This document shows positions 33,754 to 43,367 of a stretch of DNA of 64,000 bases, piece by piece. The stretch comes from Spartobacteria bacterium (lineage in GTDB: Bacteria > Verrucomicrobiota > Verrucomicrobiia > Chthoniobacterales > UBA10450). The notes below the pieces were generated by a model. It did no database searches, had not been told where the DNA came from, and worked only from the letters and a program-made list of their open reading frames with translations. Position numbers and translations under genes: made by a program. Every line of letters starts with the position of its first letter. Position 1 is the first letter of the stretch. The DNA lies in NCBI GenBank assembly GCA_003134785.1, contig PLCN01000021.1, forward strand, positions 62,001 to 126,000, written 5' to 3'.

Positions 33754-33915
33754 TCTTGCTCCTCGGTTAATTTGATTTCCCTGGTTCCTCCAACGGTATT
33801 TCTTACCGGGAGTAGGGGCTTCATTATCCTCTATTATGGCCGCCACGCCAATGAGGGATTGGTAATGGTTATCGGTTATCCGGAGGTGGACGGCTGATCG
33901 CTATTCAACAGGCTC

Positions 33916-34479
33916 CTAGGTCTTGTTCTGCAGATGGAAGCCGATGCGAGGTTTTTGCGAGGGCGGCGGACCTGCCATCAATTCGCGAATCGCGTCGAAC
34001 ACGATTCTAAAATGGGCATCGTATTTATTTTCGAGCGCCAGGAGTTTCCGAGCGAGATCCGCGTTCGACATCAGCATCTCGCGCAGCCGGACAAACGCGC
34101 GCATGATGGCAATGTTCACCTGCACGGCGCGCGGACTGCGCAGAACGCCAGAAAGCATGGCAACACCCTGCTCGGTGAAGGCGTAGGGCCGATAATGGCG
34201 ACCGCGATACTTCCGTGAACTCATCACAGTTTGTGATGAGTCGCGCTTTTTCCCTTCCAATGTGGTCACAAATTCTGACCGGATGTTTTCGTATTCCGCG
34301 TCGGAGAGTTGAAACATAAAATCCGCCGGGAACCGCTGACGATTTCTCGCTACGGCTTGGTTCAGACTGCGCGCTTCTACCCCATAAAGCATGGCGAGGT
34401 CCGCATCGAGCATGACCTTTTGACCACGGATGAGAAAGATCCGTTGCTCGACCTGGATCAGGAGTGTTTTGGATCTCAC
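33916..34479 (-). CDS. ORF6N-domain protein
   Basis: The protein has 187 residues from a GTG start. '[20 protein letters not shown]', '[20 protein letters not shown]' and '[20 protein letters not shown]' define the ORF6N (KilA-N-related) domain, known from phage and bacterial mobile DNA. A coiled helical tail follows. A palindromic stretch (actcatcacagtttgtgatg) lies within the coding region, encoding 'SSQTVMSSR'. The GTG overlaps the stop of the 82-residue gene upstream (GTGA). DNA binding is presumed. Confidence 0.75.
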   Translation of the reverse strand: MRSKTLLIQVEQRIFLIRGQKVMLDADLAMLYGVEARSLNQAVARNRQRFPADFMFQLSDAEYENIRSEFVTTLEGKKRDSSQTVMSSRKYRGRHYRPYAFTEQGVAMLSGVLRSPRAVQVNIAIMRAFVRLREMLMSNADLARKLLALENKYDAHFRIVFDAIRELMAGPPPSQKPRIGFHLQNKT

Positions 34480-34724
34480 GGGGCGATCCAGATCCCAATC
34501 GCCCGGGTGGGTCTGGCTTCGCGGTCGGCTGCAAGCCAATCGAGCTGATTGAGCTGCTCTTCCGTGATCGGCGGTAACTCCAGCAAGCGGAATAGCCGGC
34601 GCAGTCGTTTTCGCCGCGCACGTTTCCTGGCGAAACAGCGCCAAACGGCTTCATCGTCGTTAAATCGCTGGACGTTTTCCTGCACGCTGTGAAGGGGCGA
34701 AATCACAGGGCCGCGGAAAACCAC
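34476..34724 (-). CDS. small protein upstream of ORF6N gene
   Basis: This 82-residue protein is not recognised. It is rich in arginine and leucine ('[20 protein letters not shown]', then '[15 protein letters not shown]'). It overlaps the ORF6N GTG start by 4 nt, which argues that both are translated. It could be a helical partner or DNA-binding peptide; there is no direct evidence. Confidence 0.45.
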   Translation of the reverse strand: MVFRGPVISPLHSVQENVQRFNDDEAVWRCFARKRARRKRLRRLFRLLELPPITEEQLNQLDWLAADREARPTRAIGIWIAP

Positions 34725-34765
34725 GACTGGCGAAGATCCTCGGACATCATCCGATGGCGCTCCGT

Positions 34766-35425
34766 CTATTCAGATTGCACCGGAGCGGCGTCGGTCGGCT
34801 CCGGCTCCACGGATGGTTCCGGAGATTCCGGTGGCGGGGCGGGTTTGGCGGAGCCGGCTGATGGCAGATATCTGCGTCGCAGCTCCTCGGCATTTGGAAG
34901 CTCGTCGAGATCGCGCAAACCGAAATGCTCGAGGAAAAATTGCGTTGTCTCGTACAAAAGCGGGCGGCCCGGCACTTCCGCGCGTCCGGCGATTTTGACC
35001 AGCCCGCGTTCCATCAAGCTTTGCAGCACGCCATCCACGGCTACACCGCGGACCGCTTCGACATCGGCGCGAGTGATCGGCTGCCGGTAGGCGACGATCG
35101 CGAGAGTTTCGAGAGACGGCGGCGTGAGTCGCGCTGGCTTCGTCGCGGGAAATAATTGCCGGACCCACGGCGCATAGGCCGAATCGCTGACCAGTTGCCA
35201 GCCTTCGGATTTCTCCACCAGTTGAAACGCGCGACGCTGCTCGATGTATTCGATTTTCAACTGCTCGAGCGCGGCCGCCACGTGCGCTTCGGTCGCGCGC
35301 GAGAACTCGTTAGGCACGAGCTCATCCGCGTCACCCGCGCCTTTGATTGCGCCCACCAGCTCGCGCGCTGAAAGCGGTTTCTGCGCGCTGAACAGGAGGG
35401 CTTCAACAACCTGAGATAAAGTCAT
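34766..35425 (-). CDS. scpB: segregation and condensation protein B
   Basis: The protein has 219 residues. The start MTLSQVVEALLFSAQKPLSA and the second winged helix 'PPSLETLAIVAYRQPITRAD', 'GVAVDGVLQSLMERGLVKIA' and 'GRPLLYETTQFFLEHFGLRD' are ScpB signatures. The C-terminal 35 residues are a Pro/Glu-rich tail. ScpB dimers bind ScpA and the SMC heads to organise and segregate the chromosome. It lies 90 bp after glmM on the same strand; no scpA is seen in the window. Confidence 0.95.
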   Translation of the reverse strand: MTLSQVVEALLFSAQKPLSARELVGAIKGAGDADELVPNEFSRATEAHVAAALEQLKIEYIEQRRAFQLVEKSEGWQLVSDSAYAPWVRQLFPATKPARLTPPSLETLAIVAYRQPITRADVEAVRGVAVDGVLQSLMERGLVKIAGRAEVPGRPLLYETTQFFLEHFGLRDLDELPNAEELRRRYLPSAGSAKPAPPPESPEPSVEPEPTDAAPVQSE

Positions 35426-35442
35426 GCTGGCGAAACTATTTT

Positions 35443-35512
35443 ACCGCAGAGGACGCAGAGCGCGCAGAGGTTTGATAAATTTTCTCTCCGCGAGCTCTGC
35501 GTTCTTTGCGGT
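35443..35512. repeat. intergenic inverted repeat between glmM and scpB
   Basis: ACCGCAGAGGACGCAGAG (35443-35460) pairs with ctctgcgttctttgcggt (35495-35512) with two mismatches. A related pair occurs at 49031-49125. It could form a hairpin in the glmM-scpB transcript. Confidence 0.65.
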
Positions 35513-35515
35513 TCA

Positions 35516-36901
35516 TCAAGCCACTCCGATCGCGCTTTGAATCGCTTCCGCGATCCGATTCGCCTGCCGGTCGATTTGCGCCAGCTCTCGTCCCTCGATC
35601 AGGAGCCGGATCTTCGGCTCCGTGCCCGAATATCGCAACAGCACGCGGCCTTTGCCCGAAAGCTCCTTCTCCGCATCCCCCACCAGTCTCATCACTCCCG
35701 GCAATTCTTCCAGCGGGCGTTTCTCCTTCACCTTCAAATTCCGTTGCGCTTGCGGATATTTCTTGAGGCACTGTTTCAGCTCACTCAATGGCTTCTCCAT
35801 CGCTTTCATGATCCGCAGGATCTGCAACGCGCTGATGATTCCATCGCCGGTTGTCGTGAAGTCGCGGAAAATCATGTGACCGCTTTGCTCGCCGCCCAGG
35901 TTCAAATTTCGCTCCACCATTTCCTCGATCACGTAGCGGTCGCCCACCTTCGCGCGCACTACCTTGCCGCCAGCCGCGGCGAGCGTTTCGTCCAATCCGA
36001 AATTGCTCATGACCGTGGCGACGAGCGTTTTGTCCTGGAGCTGGCCCGACTTCAAGAGATCGACCGCCGCGATCGCCAGAATCTCATCGCCGTCCACCAG
36101 CTCGCCATTTTCGTCGCAGAGCAGAACACGATCGGCATCGCCATCATGCGTGATGCCGATCTGCGCGCCGCTTTCCTTCACTGCGCGCTGAATCTCCGAG
36201 GGGAAAGTGCTGCCGCATTGTGCGTTGATGTTCGTGCCGTTCGGTTCGTCGTGCACCACTGTGAGGGCCGCGCCGAGTTCGCGCAGAATGCAGGGCGTCG
36301 ATTTGTAAGCGGCGCCATTCGCCACATCCACCGCGATACGCATTTTCTCGAGCGACATTCCGCGAGGGAAGCTCGCTTTTGCGAATTCGACATAACGCCC
36401 AAGCGCGTCATCGATTCGGGTCGCGCGCCCGATCTTCCCCGCGATCGGGCGAATGGAATCGATTTCGCCGCTGAAGACAAGTTCCTCGATCTGTTGCTCG
36501 ATCTGATCGTCGAGCTTGTAGCCGTCGTGCCGGAAAAATTTGATGCCGTTGTCTTCGTAGGAATTGTGCGACGCGGAGAGAACGATCCCCGCGTCCGCCC
36601 GCAACGATCGTGTGATGTAGGCCACGCCGGGTGTCGGCAACGGGCCGATCAAAAGCACATCCACGCCGAGCGAGGTGATGCCGGCCACGAGCGCGTTCTC
36701 GAGCATGTAACCGGAGAGCCGCGTGTCTTTGCCCAACACAATTTTCGGCCGCGCGCCGCTCGGGTGTTCGCGCGGATTGAGCTGCGTGAAAATATGGGCT
36801 GCGGCGCGCCCAAGTTTCAACGCGGTCTCCGCGGTGACAGGCTCCACGTTCGCGACTCCGCGCACGCCGTCCGTCCCAAAGATTCTCTTTTCCTGCGCCA
36901 C
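35516..36901 (-). CDS. glmM: phosphoglucosamine mutase
   Basis: The protein has 461 residues, normal for the family. The N-terminus 'RIFGTDGVRGVAN' is characteristic of GlmM. The catalytic phosphoserine loop 'SASHN' is at 109-113 (Ser111), the metal loop reads 'THDGDADRVL', and the phosphate-binding loop 'RYSGTEPKIRLL' is near the C-terminus. It converts glucosamine-6-phosphate to glucosamine-1-phosphate for UDP-GlcNAc, hence peptidoglycan and LPS precursors, in the cytoplasm. Confidence 0.97.
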   Translation of the reverse strand: MAQEKRIFGTDGVRGVANVEPVTAETALKLGRAAAHIFTQLNPREHPSGARPKIVLGKDTRLSGYMLENALVAGITSLGVDVLLIGPLPTPGVAYITRSLRADAGIVLSASHNSYEDNGIKFFRHDGYKLDDQIEQQIEELVFSGEIDSIRPIAGKIGRATRIDDALGRYVEFAKASFPRGMSLEKMRIAVDVANGAAYKSTPCILRELGAALTVVHDEPNGTNINAQCGSTFPSEIQRAVKESGAQIGITHDGDADRVLLCDENGELVDGDEILAIAAVDLLKSGQLQDKTLVATVMSNFGLDETLAAAGGKVVRAKVGDRYVIEEMVERNLNLGGEQSGHMIFRDFTTTGDGIISALQILRIMKAMEKPLSELKQCLKKYPQAQRNLKVKEKRPLEELPGVMRLVGDAEKELSGKGRVLLRYSGTEPKIRLLIEGRELAQIDRQANRIAEAIQSAIGVA

Positions 36902-36950
36902 GTCGGTTATTCAAAGGCCGCGAGTGCCATTCGTAAACGGGTAAATTCCC

Positions 36951-37021
36951 TGTAGCGGCAGTCTTGACCGCCGAAGACGGAGTTCAGTTGCGGCGCTCGG
37001 CGCTCATAGACCGCCGCTACA
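36951..37021. repeat. TGTAGCGGC ... GCCGCTACA inverted-repeat element
   Basis: TGTAGCGGC at 36951-36959 and its complement at 37013-37021 bound a 71-bp GC-rich element. It contains 'gctcatagaccgccgctaca'. Its right end supplies the stop codon of the acetyltransferase gene that ends at 37017. Confidence 0.75.
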
Positions 37022-37598
37022 ATGGCCGCTCGCCAATCTTTCTCGCCGGCACGCCTGCCCAAATTTCATAAGGCGGAATGGAATGTCGGACTACTGCGCC
37101 GGCGGCCACGATCGCGCCGCGTCCTATCGTCACGCCCTTCAACACCACGACGTTTGTGCCGAGCCAAACATCATCCTCGAGCGTGACCGACGCTTCGGGG
37201 CCATCCGTCTGCGTCTTCACCGGAACATCGCGCCGAGCCAACTGATGATCGTGATCCACGAAGCGGCAGCCCGACGCGATCAGGCAATGCGAACCGATCG
37301 TGATCCCCCGCTTGAAGTTGAATTCGCAACCGGCTCCGAGGAAAACATCATCGCCGATCAAGAGCTTCGGCCCGGGTGCCCAGATGCCATCGTATTTGAA
37401 ATAGTTGAGCTGCTCGATCGCGCAGTGCTCGCCTAACGAGACCTGATGCGGCCAGGTCACGTAGATTTTCGGCAGCCGCGTGCCTGCGCCCACGCGCATG
37501 CCGAGCGTCCGCCACCAGAAGGTCCGGACCGTGCCCGCGACCTGGTCGAGCCAGGACCGCACCCGGAACACCGCCCGCGCAAAAAGCGAGTTGTTCAT
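37017..37598 (-). CDS. left-handed beta-helix acetyltransferase (WcaF/LacA-like)
   Basis: The protein has 193 residues. Hexapeptide repeats are visible: '[20 protein letters not shown]', '[20 protein letters not shown]', '[20 protein letters not shown]', '[10 protein letters not shown]' and '[11 protein letters not shown]'-like '[15 protein letters not shown]'. The catalytic His is in 'VDHDHQ'. The family transfers acetyl groups from acetyl-CoA to sugars of exopolysaccharide or LPS. It overlaps the response regulator gene upstream by 4 nt, so they are co-transcribed. Confidence 0.9.
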   Translation of the reverse strand: MNNSLFARAVFRVRSWLDQVAGTVRTFWWRTLGMRVGAGTRLPKIYVTWPHQVSLGEHCAIEQLNYFKYDGIWAPGPKLLIGDDVFLGAGCEFNFKRGITIGSHCLIASGCRFVDHDHQLARRDVPVKTQTDGPEASVTLEDDVWLGTNVVVLKGVTIGRGAIVAAGAVVRHSIPPYEIWAGVPARKIGERPL

Positions 37599-39019
37599 GA
37601 TTTCACTTCGTCGTTCGCGCTTTGCCCTTCGGATTTCTCCGCGTTCATCTCGTTAATTTTCCGATGCAAAGTGCGGCGGCTGATCCCGAGCTTCTTCGCG
37701 GCGGCGGTGACGTTGCCGTTCGTCGTCGCGAGCGCCTGCATCATGAGCCGCCGTTCGGTTTGGCGCAGGTCGAGCGCGCTCGCTTTTTCGCCAAACGCTT
37801 TCGCCGGCGTAATGCCCCCGGGAAGAGTGGGGCCGGCAGCCTGGCGCACATTGGTTGGCAGATCGCGCAACGTAATCTTCGATCCCGTGGCCATGACCAC
37901 GCCATGCTCGATCGCCGTGCGCAACTCGCGCACATTCCCCGGCCAATTGTAAGTGAGCAGCGTGTTCATCGCGTCGGCCGTGAGGTCGAGGAGCGGCTTC
38001 TCGTTCACCTTGCAGAAATGGCGCAAGAAGACGCGGACGAGCATCGGGATGTCTTCCTTCCGCTCGCGCAATGGCGGCATCGTGATGTGGACGACGTTGA
38101 GACGAAAGAACAGGTCGTCTCGAAATTTCCCCTCCGCGACGAGCTGCTCGAGATTTTTGTTCGTTGCCGCAATCAATCGCACGTCCGCGCGCAGCGTCTG
38201 ATTGCCGCCGACCCGCTCAAAAGCGCGCTCTTCGCTGATCACGCGCAGCAATTTCACCTGCGTGCTCGCATCGATCTCGCCGATCTCATCCAGGAAAATC
38301 GTGCCGCCATTCGCCTGCTCGAACCGGCCGATCCGACGTTCGTGCGCGCCGGTGAATGCGCCGCGCTCGTGCCCGAACAATTCGCTCTCGAGCAATTGAG
38401 GCGAGAGCGCCGCGCAGTGCACGGTGACAAATTTCGCCTTGTTCCGCCGGCTCAAATTATGGATCGCATGCGCGGCCAGTTCCTTGCCTGTACCACTTTC
38501 GCCCTCGATCAAAACGTTCGCCGAAGAGGGCGCGACCTGCCGGACGGTATCGAGCACCTCGTGCAACGCCGGTGATTCTCCGATGATATTCTCGAGTCCG
38601 TAACGCTCGTCCACCTGCTGCCGGAGCGTCCGGTTTTCCTGCTCCATCCGTCGGCTGGCGAGCGCGCGAGCGATCAGGATTTCCACCTTGTCCAGATTGA
38701 GCGGCTTCGTCACGAAATCGTAGGCGCCACGCTTCATCGCTTCCACCGCGGTGTCGACCGAACCGTAGGCCGTCATCATGATGGAGATCGGCGGATGCGG
38801 CAATTTCAGCGCGCGCTCGATCAGTATCATCCCGTCATCGCCGCCGAGCCGCAGATCGGTGATCATCAGATCGATCGGTTCGCGTTCGAGCACATCCATG
38901 GCGCCACGGATGTCCTCCGCCAGGTAGGTATCGTATTCGTCTTCGAGCAACCGCCGCAGTCCATCGCGCGTGTGCTTTTCGTCGTCGACGATCAGGATCG
39001 TGGGCTGAAGAGAATCCAT
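37595..39019 (-). CDS. NtrC-family sigma-54 response regulator
   Basis: The protein has 474 residues. A receiver domain has '[13 protein letters not shown]' and the phospho-acceptor Asp55 in '[10 protein letters not shown]'. The AAA+ domain has Walker A GESGTGKE (173-180) and the sigma-54 contact loop GAFTGA (220-225). The C-terminal Fis-type HTH is '[20 protein letters not shown]'. It drives open-complex formation by sigma-54 RNA polymerase when phosphorylated. No cognate kinase is adjacent; the PAS kinase at 51583-52833 is a candidate. The coupled acetyltransferase hints at envelope-polysaccharide control. Confidence 0.93.
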   Translation of the reverse strand: MDSLQPTILIVDDEKHTRDGLRRLLEDEYDTYLAEDIRGAMDVLEREPIDLMITDLRLGGDDGMILIERALKLPHPPISIMMTAYGSVDTAVEAMKRGAYDFVTKPLNLDKVEILIARALASRRMEQENRTLRQQVDERYGLENIIGESPALHEVLDTVRQVAPSSANVLIEGESGTGKELAAHAIHNLSRRNKAKFVTVHCAALSPQLLESELFGHERGAFTGAHERRIGRFEQANGGTIFLDEIGEIDASTQVKLLRVISEERAFERVGGNQTLRADVRLIAATNKNLEQLVAEGKFRDDLFFRLNVVHITMPPLRERKEDIPMLVRVFLRHFCKVNEKPLLDLTADAMNTLLTYNWPGNVRELRTAIEHGVVMATGSKITLRDLPTNVRQAAGPTLPGGITPAKAFGEKASALDLRQTERRLMMQALATTNGNVTAAAKKLGISRRTLHRKINEMNAEKSEGQSANDEVKS

Positions 39020-39233
39020 TGAGTAAGCGCTTGCATTTCGCGCCTGAACCTTCTGCCAAGGGCCCTATCACTCAATCTCTAAATCGCGCCGGCGCCGAAA
39101 ATTCGTGCGCTTCTGCCCAAAGGCGAATAGAGCGATCGATTGCATCAGATGAAGATGGAAGACGGCGTTTCCTGAGGCTTCGAGATTGACTTCAAGCTTC
39201 ACATTTTCAAAAATCGGGCAACGGGCTTCCAAA
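39020..39233. other. divergent promoter region
   Basis: About 210 bp separate the divergently transcribed response regulator and DUF4331 gene. No clear sigma-70 or sigma-54 consensus could be fixed by eye. Confidence 0.4.
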
Positions 39234-40799
39234 ATGAAAAAGAACATCTCGGCAGTAATCCTTCTTGCGGTTTACAGCATCATTTTCCTGTCCTATCGCA
39301 GCGCCCGCGCCGCAGATCATGGCGACAGCCCTACTGCTTCCAACGACCCATCCGCCGATATCAATGACGTCTTTTTCTTTCTCGATCCAAACGACAATAG
39401 CCGCGTCGTTCTCTGCATGACCACCCGCGGTTTCCTCGTCCCGAGCGAAGCCGTTAACATGGGAATCTTCGATCCAAAGGTGGTTTACCGGTTCTTGATC
39501 GAAGAAACCGGGGACGTAATTCCTGACGCGCGGATCGATGTGACTTTTGCGCCGCGCACCACCACTAGCGCCGGCCAGGTGGCAACGATCCGCATGGACC
39601 AGGGAGCCACAAACGTTTTCGAATTCAGTGCGCCCGCGACTAATCCAACCCTCAATCCCGACCCACCCGCGCAAGTGATCACGACGGATTCCGCGTCCGG
39701 CGTCACCTTTTTCGCCGGAGAAGTGGACGATCCATTCTTCTTCGATATTCCCGCGTTTTCGCGGTTCACAGCGGCGGTCCGCGCCGGCTCGCCCAATCCT
39801 GCCGCCGCATTCACTCGCGCCCGCGATTCTTTTGCCGGCTACAATACGATGTCGATCGCTCTCAGTTTACCGAAGAGTATTTTGCCCAATGCAAATGGTG
39901 TCGTCGGCGTCGAGGGGATGACGCTGCGCGCTGTTCCGCAATTCGGATCGACTCTCGGGAATCTCGCCACCCGCGGCCCGGTCGAAGGAGGCAGCAAAGT
40001 GCTGATCGGGGGCCTCATCATCTCGGGGACCGAGCCGAAGCAAATAATTGTTCGCGGGATTGGACCGAGCCTGGCGGCGAGCAATGTCCCCGGACCGCTG
40101 CCGGATCCGACACTCAGGCTTTTCAATAGCCAGGCGCAACTCGTGGCCAGCAACGACAATTGGCAGGATACCCAGGCGGCGGAAATTTCCGCCACTCAAT
40201 TCGCGCCGACCAATCCCAAGGAATCGGCCATCCTGGCCACGCTTCAGCCGGGCGCCTACACCGTGATCTTGGACGACGCTGCGGGCGCGACTGGAATTGG
40301 AGTGGTGGAAACCTACGACCTGGATGTCGCCAACGCGACAGTTCAACTGCATACCGTGGATCGCATGGGCGTTCCCGCCGTCAACGTCGCTTTGATCCCG
40401 TTCGCGCGTAAGGATGAATACAATCTCGGAACTCCGGAGGAGGATGCGAATGGCCGGTTTGCGGGTGACATCGTGGCCACTCTCAAGGCGCTCGGCACTG
40501 ACGATACGAACATCGCTATCCTGGCGGAAGTCGCCGTGAATCATGGAGATTACCTGCGGCTGAATTTGAACACTGCTAATACGGGCCCGGGCGGCGGTAA
40601 CAATAGCGGGGCGGGGTTCCCCAACGGCCGGCGCCTCGGAGACGACGTGATCGATACGCTCCTCTTTTTCATCCTGAATCAGAAGTCGCTGCCCGACAAC
40701 GTCAACGCCAACGACGTTCCGCTGCAGGATACTTTTCCCTTCTTCGCCAAGGCGCAGCAGCCGCGTGACTCCGGAGTTGACGACAACACTCGCAACTAA
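39234..40799 (+). CDS. secreted DUF4331 protein with an inserted surface domain
   Basis: The protein has 521 residues. The signal peptide (MKKNISAVILLAVYSIIFLS, cleavage near 'ARA') is followed by 'ADHGDSPTASNDPSADINDV' and 'FFFLDPND', the DUF4331 signature. At about residues 250-364 the DUF4331 fold is interrupted by a full 'GGLIISGTEPKQIIVRGIGP'-type domain as in the 3-2090 protein. DUF4331 resumes with 'VDRMGVPAVNVALIPFARKD' and ends with 'GRRLGDDVIDTLLFFI'. Extracellular or periplasmic; function unknown. The ATG at 39234 is chosen for the signal peptide. Confidence 0.85.
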   Translation: MKKNISAVILLAVYSIIFLSYRSARAADHGDSPTASNDPSADINDVFFFLDPNDNSRVVLCMTTRGFLVPSEAVNMGIFDPKVVYRFLIEETGDVIPDARIDVTFAPRTTTSAGQVATIRMDQGATNVFEFSAPATNPTLNPDPPAQVITTDSASGVTFFAGEVDDPFFFDIPAFSRFTAAVRAGSPNPAAAFTRARDSFAGYNTMSIALSLPKSILPNANGVVGVEGMTLRAVPQFGSTLGNLATRGPVEGGSKVLIGGLIISGTEPKQIIVRGIGPSLAASNVPGPLPDPTLRLFNSQAQLVASNDNWQDTQAAEISATQFAPTNPKESAILATLQPGAYTVILDDAAGATGIGVVETYDLDVANATVQLHTVDRMGVPAVNVALIPFARKDEYNLGTPEEDANGRFAGDIVATLKALGTDDTNIAILAEVAVNHGDYLRLNLNTANTGPGGGNNSGAGFPNGRRLGDDVIDTLLFFILNQKSLPDNVNANDVPLQDTFPFFAKAQQPRDSGVDDNTRN

Positions 40800-40805
40800 C
40801 TGCGA

Positions 40806-42107
40806 GTGGAACGCTTCTCACGCTCGCCGGCAGAGAAAATCAAAATCGCACTATGCCTCGCGGCATACCTCGCGATTATCCCGAGCAGTCCAATTGCTGC
40901 GGAGCCGAAAACTGTCGCGGCGGACGCAGCCTCCGTCGATCCCGAGACCGAGCGCGTCCGGCGGTTCCTGGAGGATCGTGTGCAACGTGACCCGGACGAC
41001 ATCCTTGCGCAAAATCGGCTGGCCGAGATCGATCTTCAGCGCCTCCGCGAAACTGGCGACTACGAATGGCTGCGCCGCGCGGGGGAGGCGGCGCGCCGAT
41101 CGCTGGCTTCGGTGCCGGCCGAGCAGAATCCGAACGGCCTCTTCATGCAAGCGCGAGTCGAGTATGAATCGCATCACTTCGCCGCGGCGCGAGATTGCGC
41201 TTTGTCCCTGACGAAAATCCAACCGGGTAAGAGTCGCACGTTCGCGCTGCTCGGGGACGCTCTGCTGGAGTTCGGCGAGATCGACCAGGCTGCGGCGGCT
41301 TATCAGGAAATGCAGAAACGCAAAGGCGATCCGGTTGAATCCGAAACGCGGCTCGCGCGGCTCGATCTGGCGCGTGGCGCCCTCGACTCGGCGCAGGAAC
41401 ATTTTACGAAAGCATTGGCAGCGGCGCAGGCCTTATCGCCCGCTTCTTCTGAAATAATCGCATGGTGTCTGGTTCAATCAGGGCAATTGGAGTTCAACCG
41501 CGGTCAATGGGAGGCGGCCGAAAGAGATTTTCAAACCGCGATCGCGGAGCGGCCGGGGGATGTGGGCGCGCTCGAGCACTTGGGAGAATTGCGAGCCGCG
41601 CAGGAAAAATACAGTGAAGCCATTCTTCTCTATGACCAAGTGATTGCGCGAATGCCGCGTCCTGAATTTTACCAGGCGCTGGGAGATGTATACGCGGCGA
41701 TGGGCAAACAGAGCGAGGCGGCGACCTGGCACGCCCGGGCGCGCGATGCCTATTTGAAAAATGCCGGTGCCGGCAACGCGCATTATTTTCATCATCTGGC
41801 CGGATTTTTCTCCGACACGGAAGAAGACCCGGGGGAAGCGCTAAAATGGGCGCGGCTGGATTTGGAATTGCGCCACACCGCGGCCGCGGAAGACACGCTG
41901 GCCTGGTCGCTTTATCGCGGAGGCGAGTTCGCCCAGGCCGTAGAAATCGAAAAGAAAGTTCTCGCGCAGGAAAACAAAGATGCGCACATCCTCTTCCACG
42001 CCGGCATGATTTTTTTGGCGGCTGGTGATTCTGCCCGCGGAAAGGAACTCCTGGCTCAAGCGGCGCGAATCAATCCGCGCCATATGGCTTTCCATGTCCA
42101 CCGTTAG
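40806..42107 (+). CDS. TPR-repeat protein
   Basis: The protein has 433 residues starting at GTG with a signal peptide ('IKIALCLAAYLAIIPSSPIA'). At least eight TPR-like helix pairs follow ('ALLGDALLEFGEIDQAAAAY', 'GALEHLGELRAAQEKYSEAI', 'YQALGDVYAAMGKQSEAATW', 'EDTLAWSLYRGGEFAQAVEI'). TPRs mediate protein-protein contacts in the periplasm here. It starts 7 nt after the DUF4331 stop and overlaps the HupE-like gene by 14 nt, so the three genes form an operon. Confidence 0.85.
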   Translation: MERFSRSPAEKIKIALCLAAYLAIIPSSPIAAEPKTVAADAASVDPETERVRRFLEDRVQRDPDDILAQNRLAEIDLQRLRETGDYEWLRRAGEAARRSLASVPAEQNPNGLFMQARVEYESHHFAAARDCALSLTKIQPGKSRTFALLGDALLEFGEIDQAAAAYQEMQKRKGDPVESETRLARLDLARGALDSAQEHFTKALAAAQALSPASSEIIAWCLVQSGQLEFNRGQWEAAERDFQTAIAERPGDVGALEHLGELRAAQEKYSEAILLYDQVIARMPRPEFYQALGDVYAAMGKQSEAATWHARARDAYLKNAGAGNAHYFHHLAGFFSDTEEDPGEALKWARLDLELRHTAAAEDTLAWSLYRGGEFAQAVEIEKKVLAQENKDAHILFHAGMIFLAAGDSARGKELLAQAARINPRHMAFHVHR

Positions 42108-43275
42108 TGAAAACTCGGTGCCGCCGCGCCCGTCCTCTCTGCCCGGCATCCTTTTCGGTTTTCTTCTGCTCTCGTTGATGCCCGTCGCGGCTGGCGCGCA
42201 TCCCGTTGCGCAAGGCGCGATGTTCGTCACGATCTCGCCGAAGGAACTCACCGTTCGGTTTACCGTTTCGCTCGAGGAAGTGCTCGTCGCCGACGCTTAC
42301 GGACCCGAATCTGCGCGAGCAAAATCGCCGGCCGAGGCGGGACAGCGTCACGGCGCCTATTTGCTCGAACACTTGCGGATAAGCGCGGATGGGCGGCGCC
42401 TCAGCGGTCGCCTCGTTCAAACGGGAACCGAAGAGAAACCGAGCCGCTTCGTTTACGAGTTCGCTTTCGCTTTGGACAAGCCGGCATCGGAATTTCGCTT
42501 CGAGGAGGATGTGCTCAACGAGTTCGAATTTGCTCCCGGAAACCGGTGGGAAGCCAGTTATGTGGTCCAGGTCATCGAGAATGGATCTGTTTCGCGCGAA
42601 GGTCTGCTCCTTACCAGCCGCCAATCGCTCACGGTTAGGCCCGAAGATCATTCCGCATCTCGGAACGCGGCGCCGCGGATCGATCGCCTGCGGGTGCTTC
42701 GAGATTATTTTCATCATGGACTGCTTCACATCCTCACCGGGTACGATCATCTGCTTTTCATTACCGCGCTCGTGCTGAGCGTGCGCAGCCTGTGGGAATT
42801 GGTAAAGGTCGTCACCGCCTTTACCCTGGCGCATTCGATCACTCTGGCGCTCTCCGCCTTCGATCTCTTCCGGCTCTCTTCGCGCACCGTCGAACCGATG
42901 ATTGCGGCCAGCATTATTTTCGTCGCGCTGCAAAATGTCTTTTGGCCCAGGCAAACGCGCGGCTGGACCCGCCTCGGCGTCGCGTTTTTCTTTGGACTAT
43001 TTCACGGGCTCGGTTTTGCGGGTGGTCTCCTGGAAGCCATGCAAGGCATGTCCTCGCGCGCTCTTCTCCTCGCGATCCTGGGATTCAGCGCCGGAGTTGA
43101 AGCCGGCCACCAGGTGGTGGTGCTCCCAACTTTTTGCGCGCTGAAACTCGTGCGGAGCTGGCGCCGCGATCCCAGTCAAAACGAGGCACGCGTGGCCCTT
43201 GTTTCGCGTTGGGGATCGGCCGCGATTTCGCTGGCGGGAATGGTTTACCTCGCGGCCGCCTTGCGCCGCTGGTGA
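42094..43275 (+). CDS. HupE/UreJ-like membrane protein
   Basis: The protein has 393 residues. A signal peptide leads to a periplasmic beta domain ('AQGAMFVTISPKELTVRFTV'). The C-terminal 200 residues are a HupE/UreJ-type membrane domain: 'YFHHGLLHILTGYDHLLFIT', 'VVTAFTLAHSITLALSAF', 'FGLFHGLGFAGGLLEAM' with conserved histidines that could bind nickel or another metal. ATG at 42094 lies inside the TPR gene end, so translation is probably coupled. Transport of a metal ion is a family-based suggestion. Confidence 0.85.
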   Translation: MSTVSENSVPPRPSSLPGILFGFLLLSLMPVAAGAHPVAQGAMFVTISPKELTVRFTVSLEEVLVADAYGPESARAKSPAEAGQRHGAYLLEHLRISADGRRLSGRLVQTGTEEKPSRFVYEFAFALDKPASEFRFEEDVLNEFEFAPGNRWEASYVVQVIENGSVSREGLLLTSRQSLTVRPEDHSASRNAAPRIDRLRVLRDYFHHGLLHILTGYDHLLFITALVLSVRSLWELVKVVTAFTLAHSITLALSAFDLFRLSSRTVEPMIAASIIFVALQNVFWPRQTRGWTRLGVAFFFGLFHGLGFAGGLLEAMQGMSSRALLLAILGFSAGVEAGHQVVVLPTFCALKLVRSWRRDPSQNEARVALVSRWGSAAISLAGMVYLAAALRRW

Positions 43276-43367
43276 GGTAGCGGTTCTTCACTTTCTCTAA
43301 TAGCGCGAAGCGTCTTCCTCTGAAATCCATTGCCAAGTCTCCGGCGTAACGGGCAGTCTCTTCCGCC

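Noticed and set aside
35537-36955. Long plus-strand reading frame opposite glmM
   Set aside because: It is the antisense of a well-defined GlmM; the composition (His/Arg/Gln-rich) is typical of an antisense frame in GC-rich DNA.
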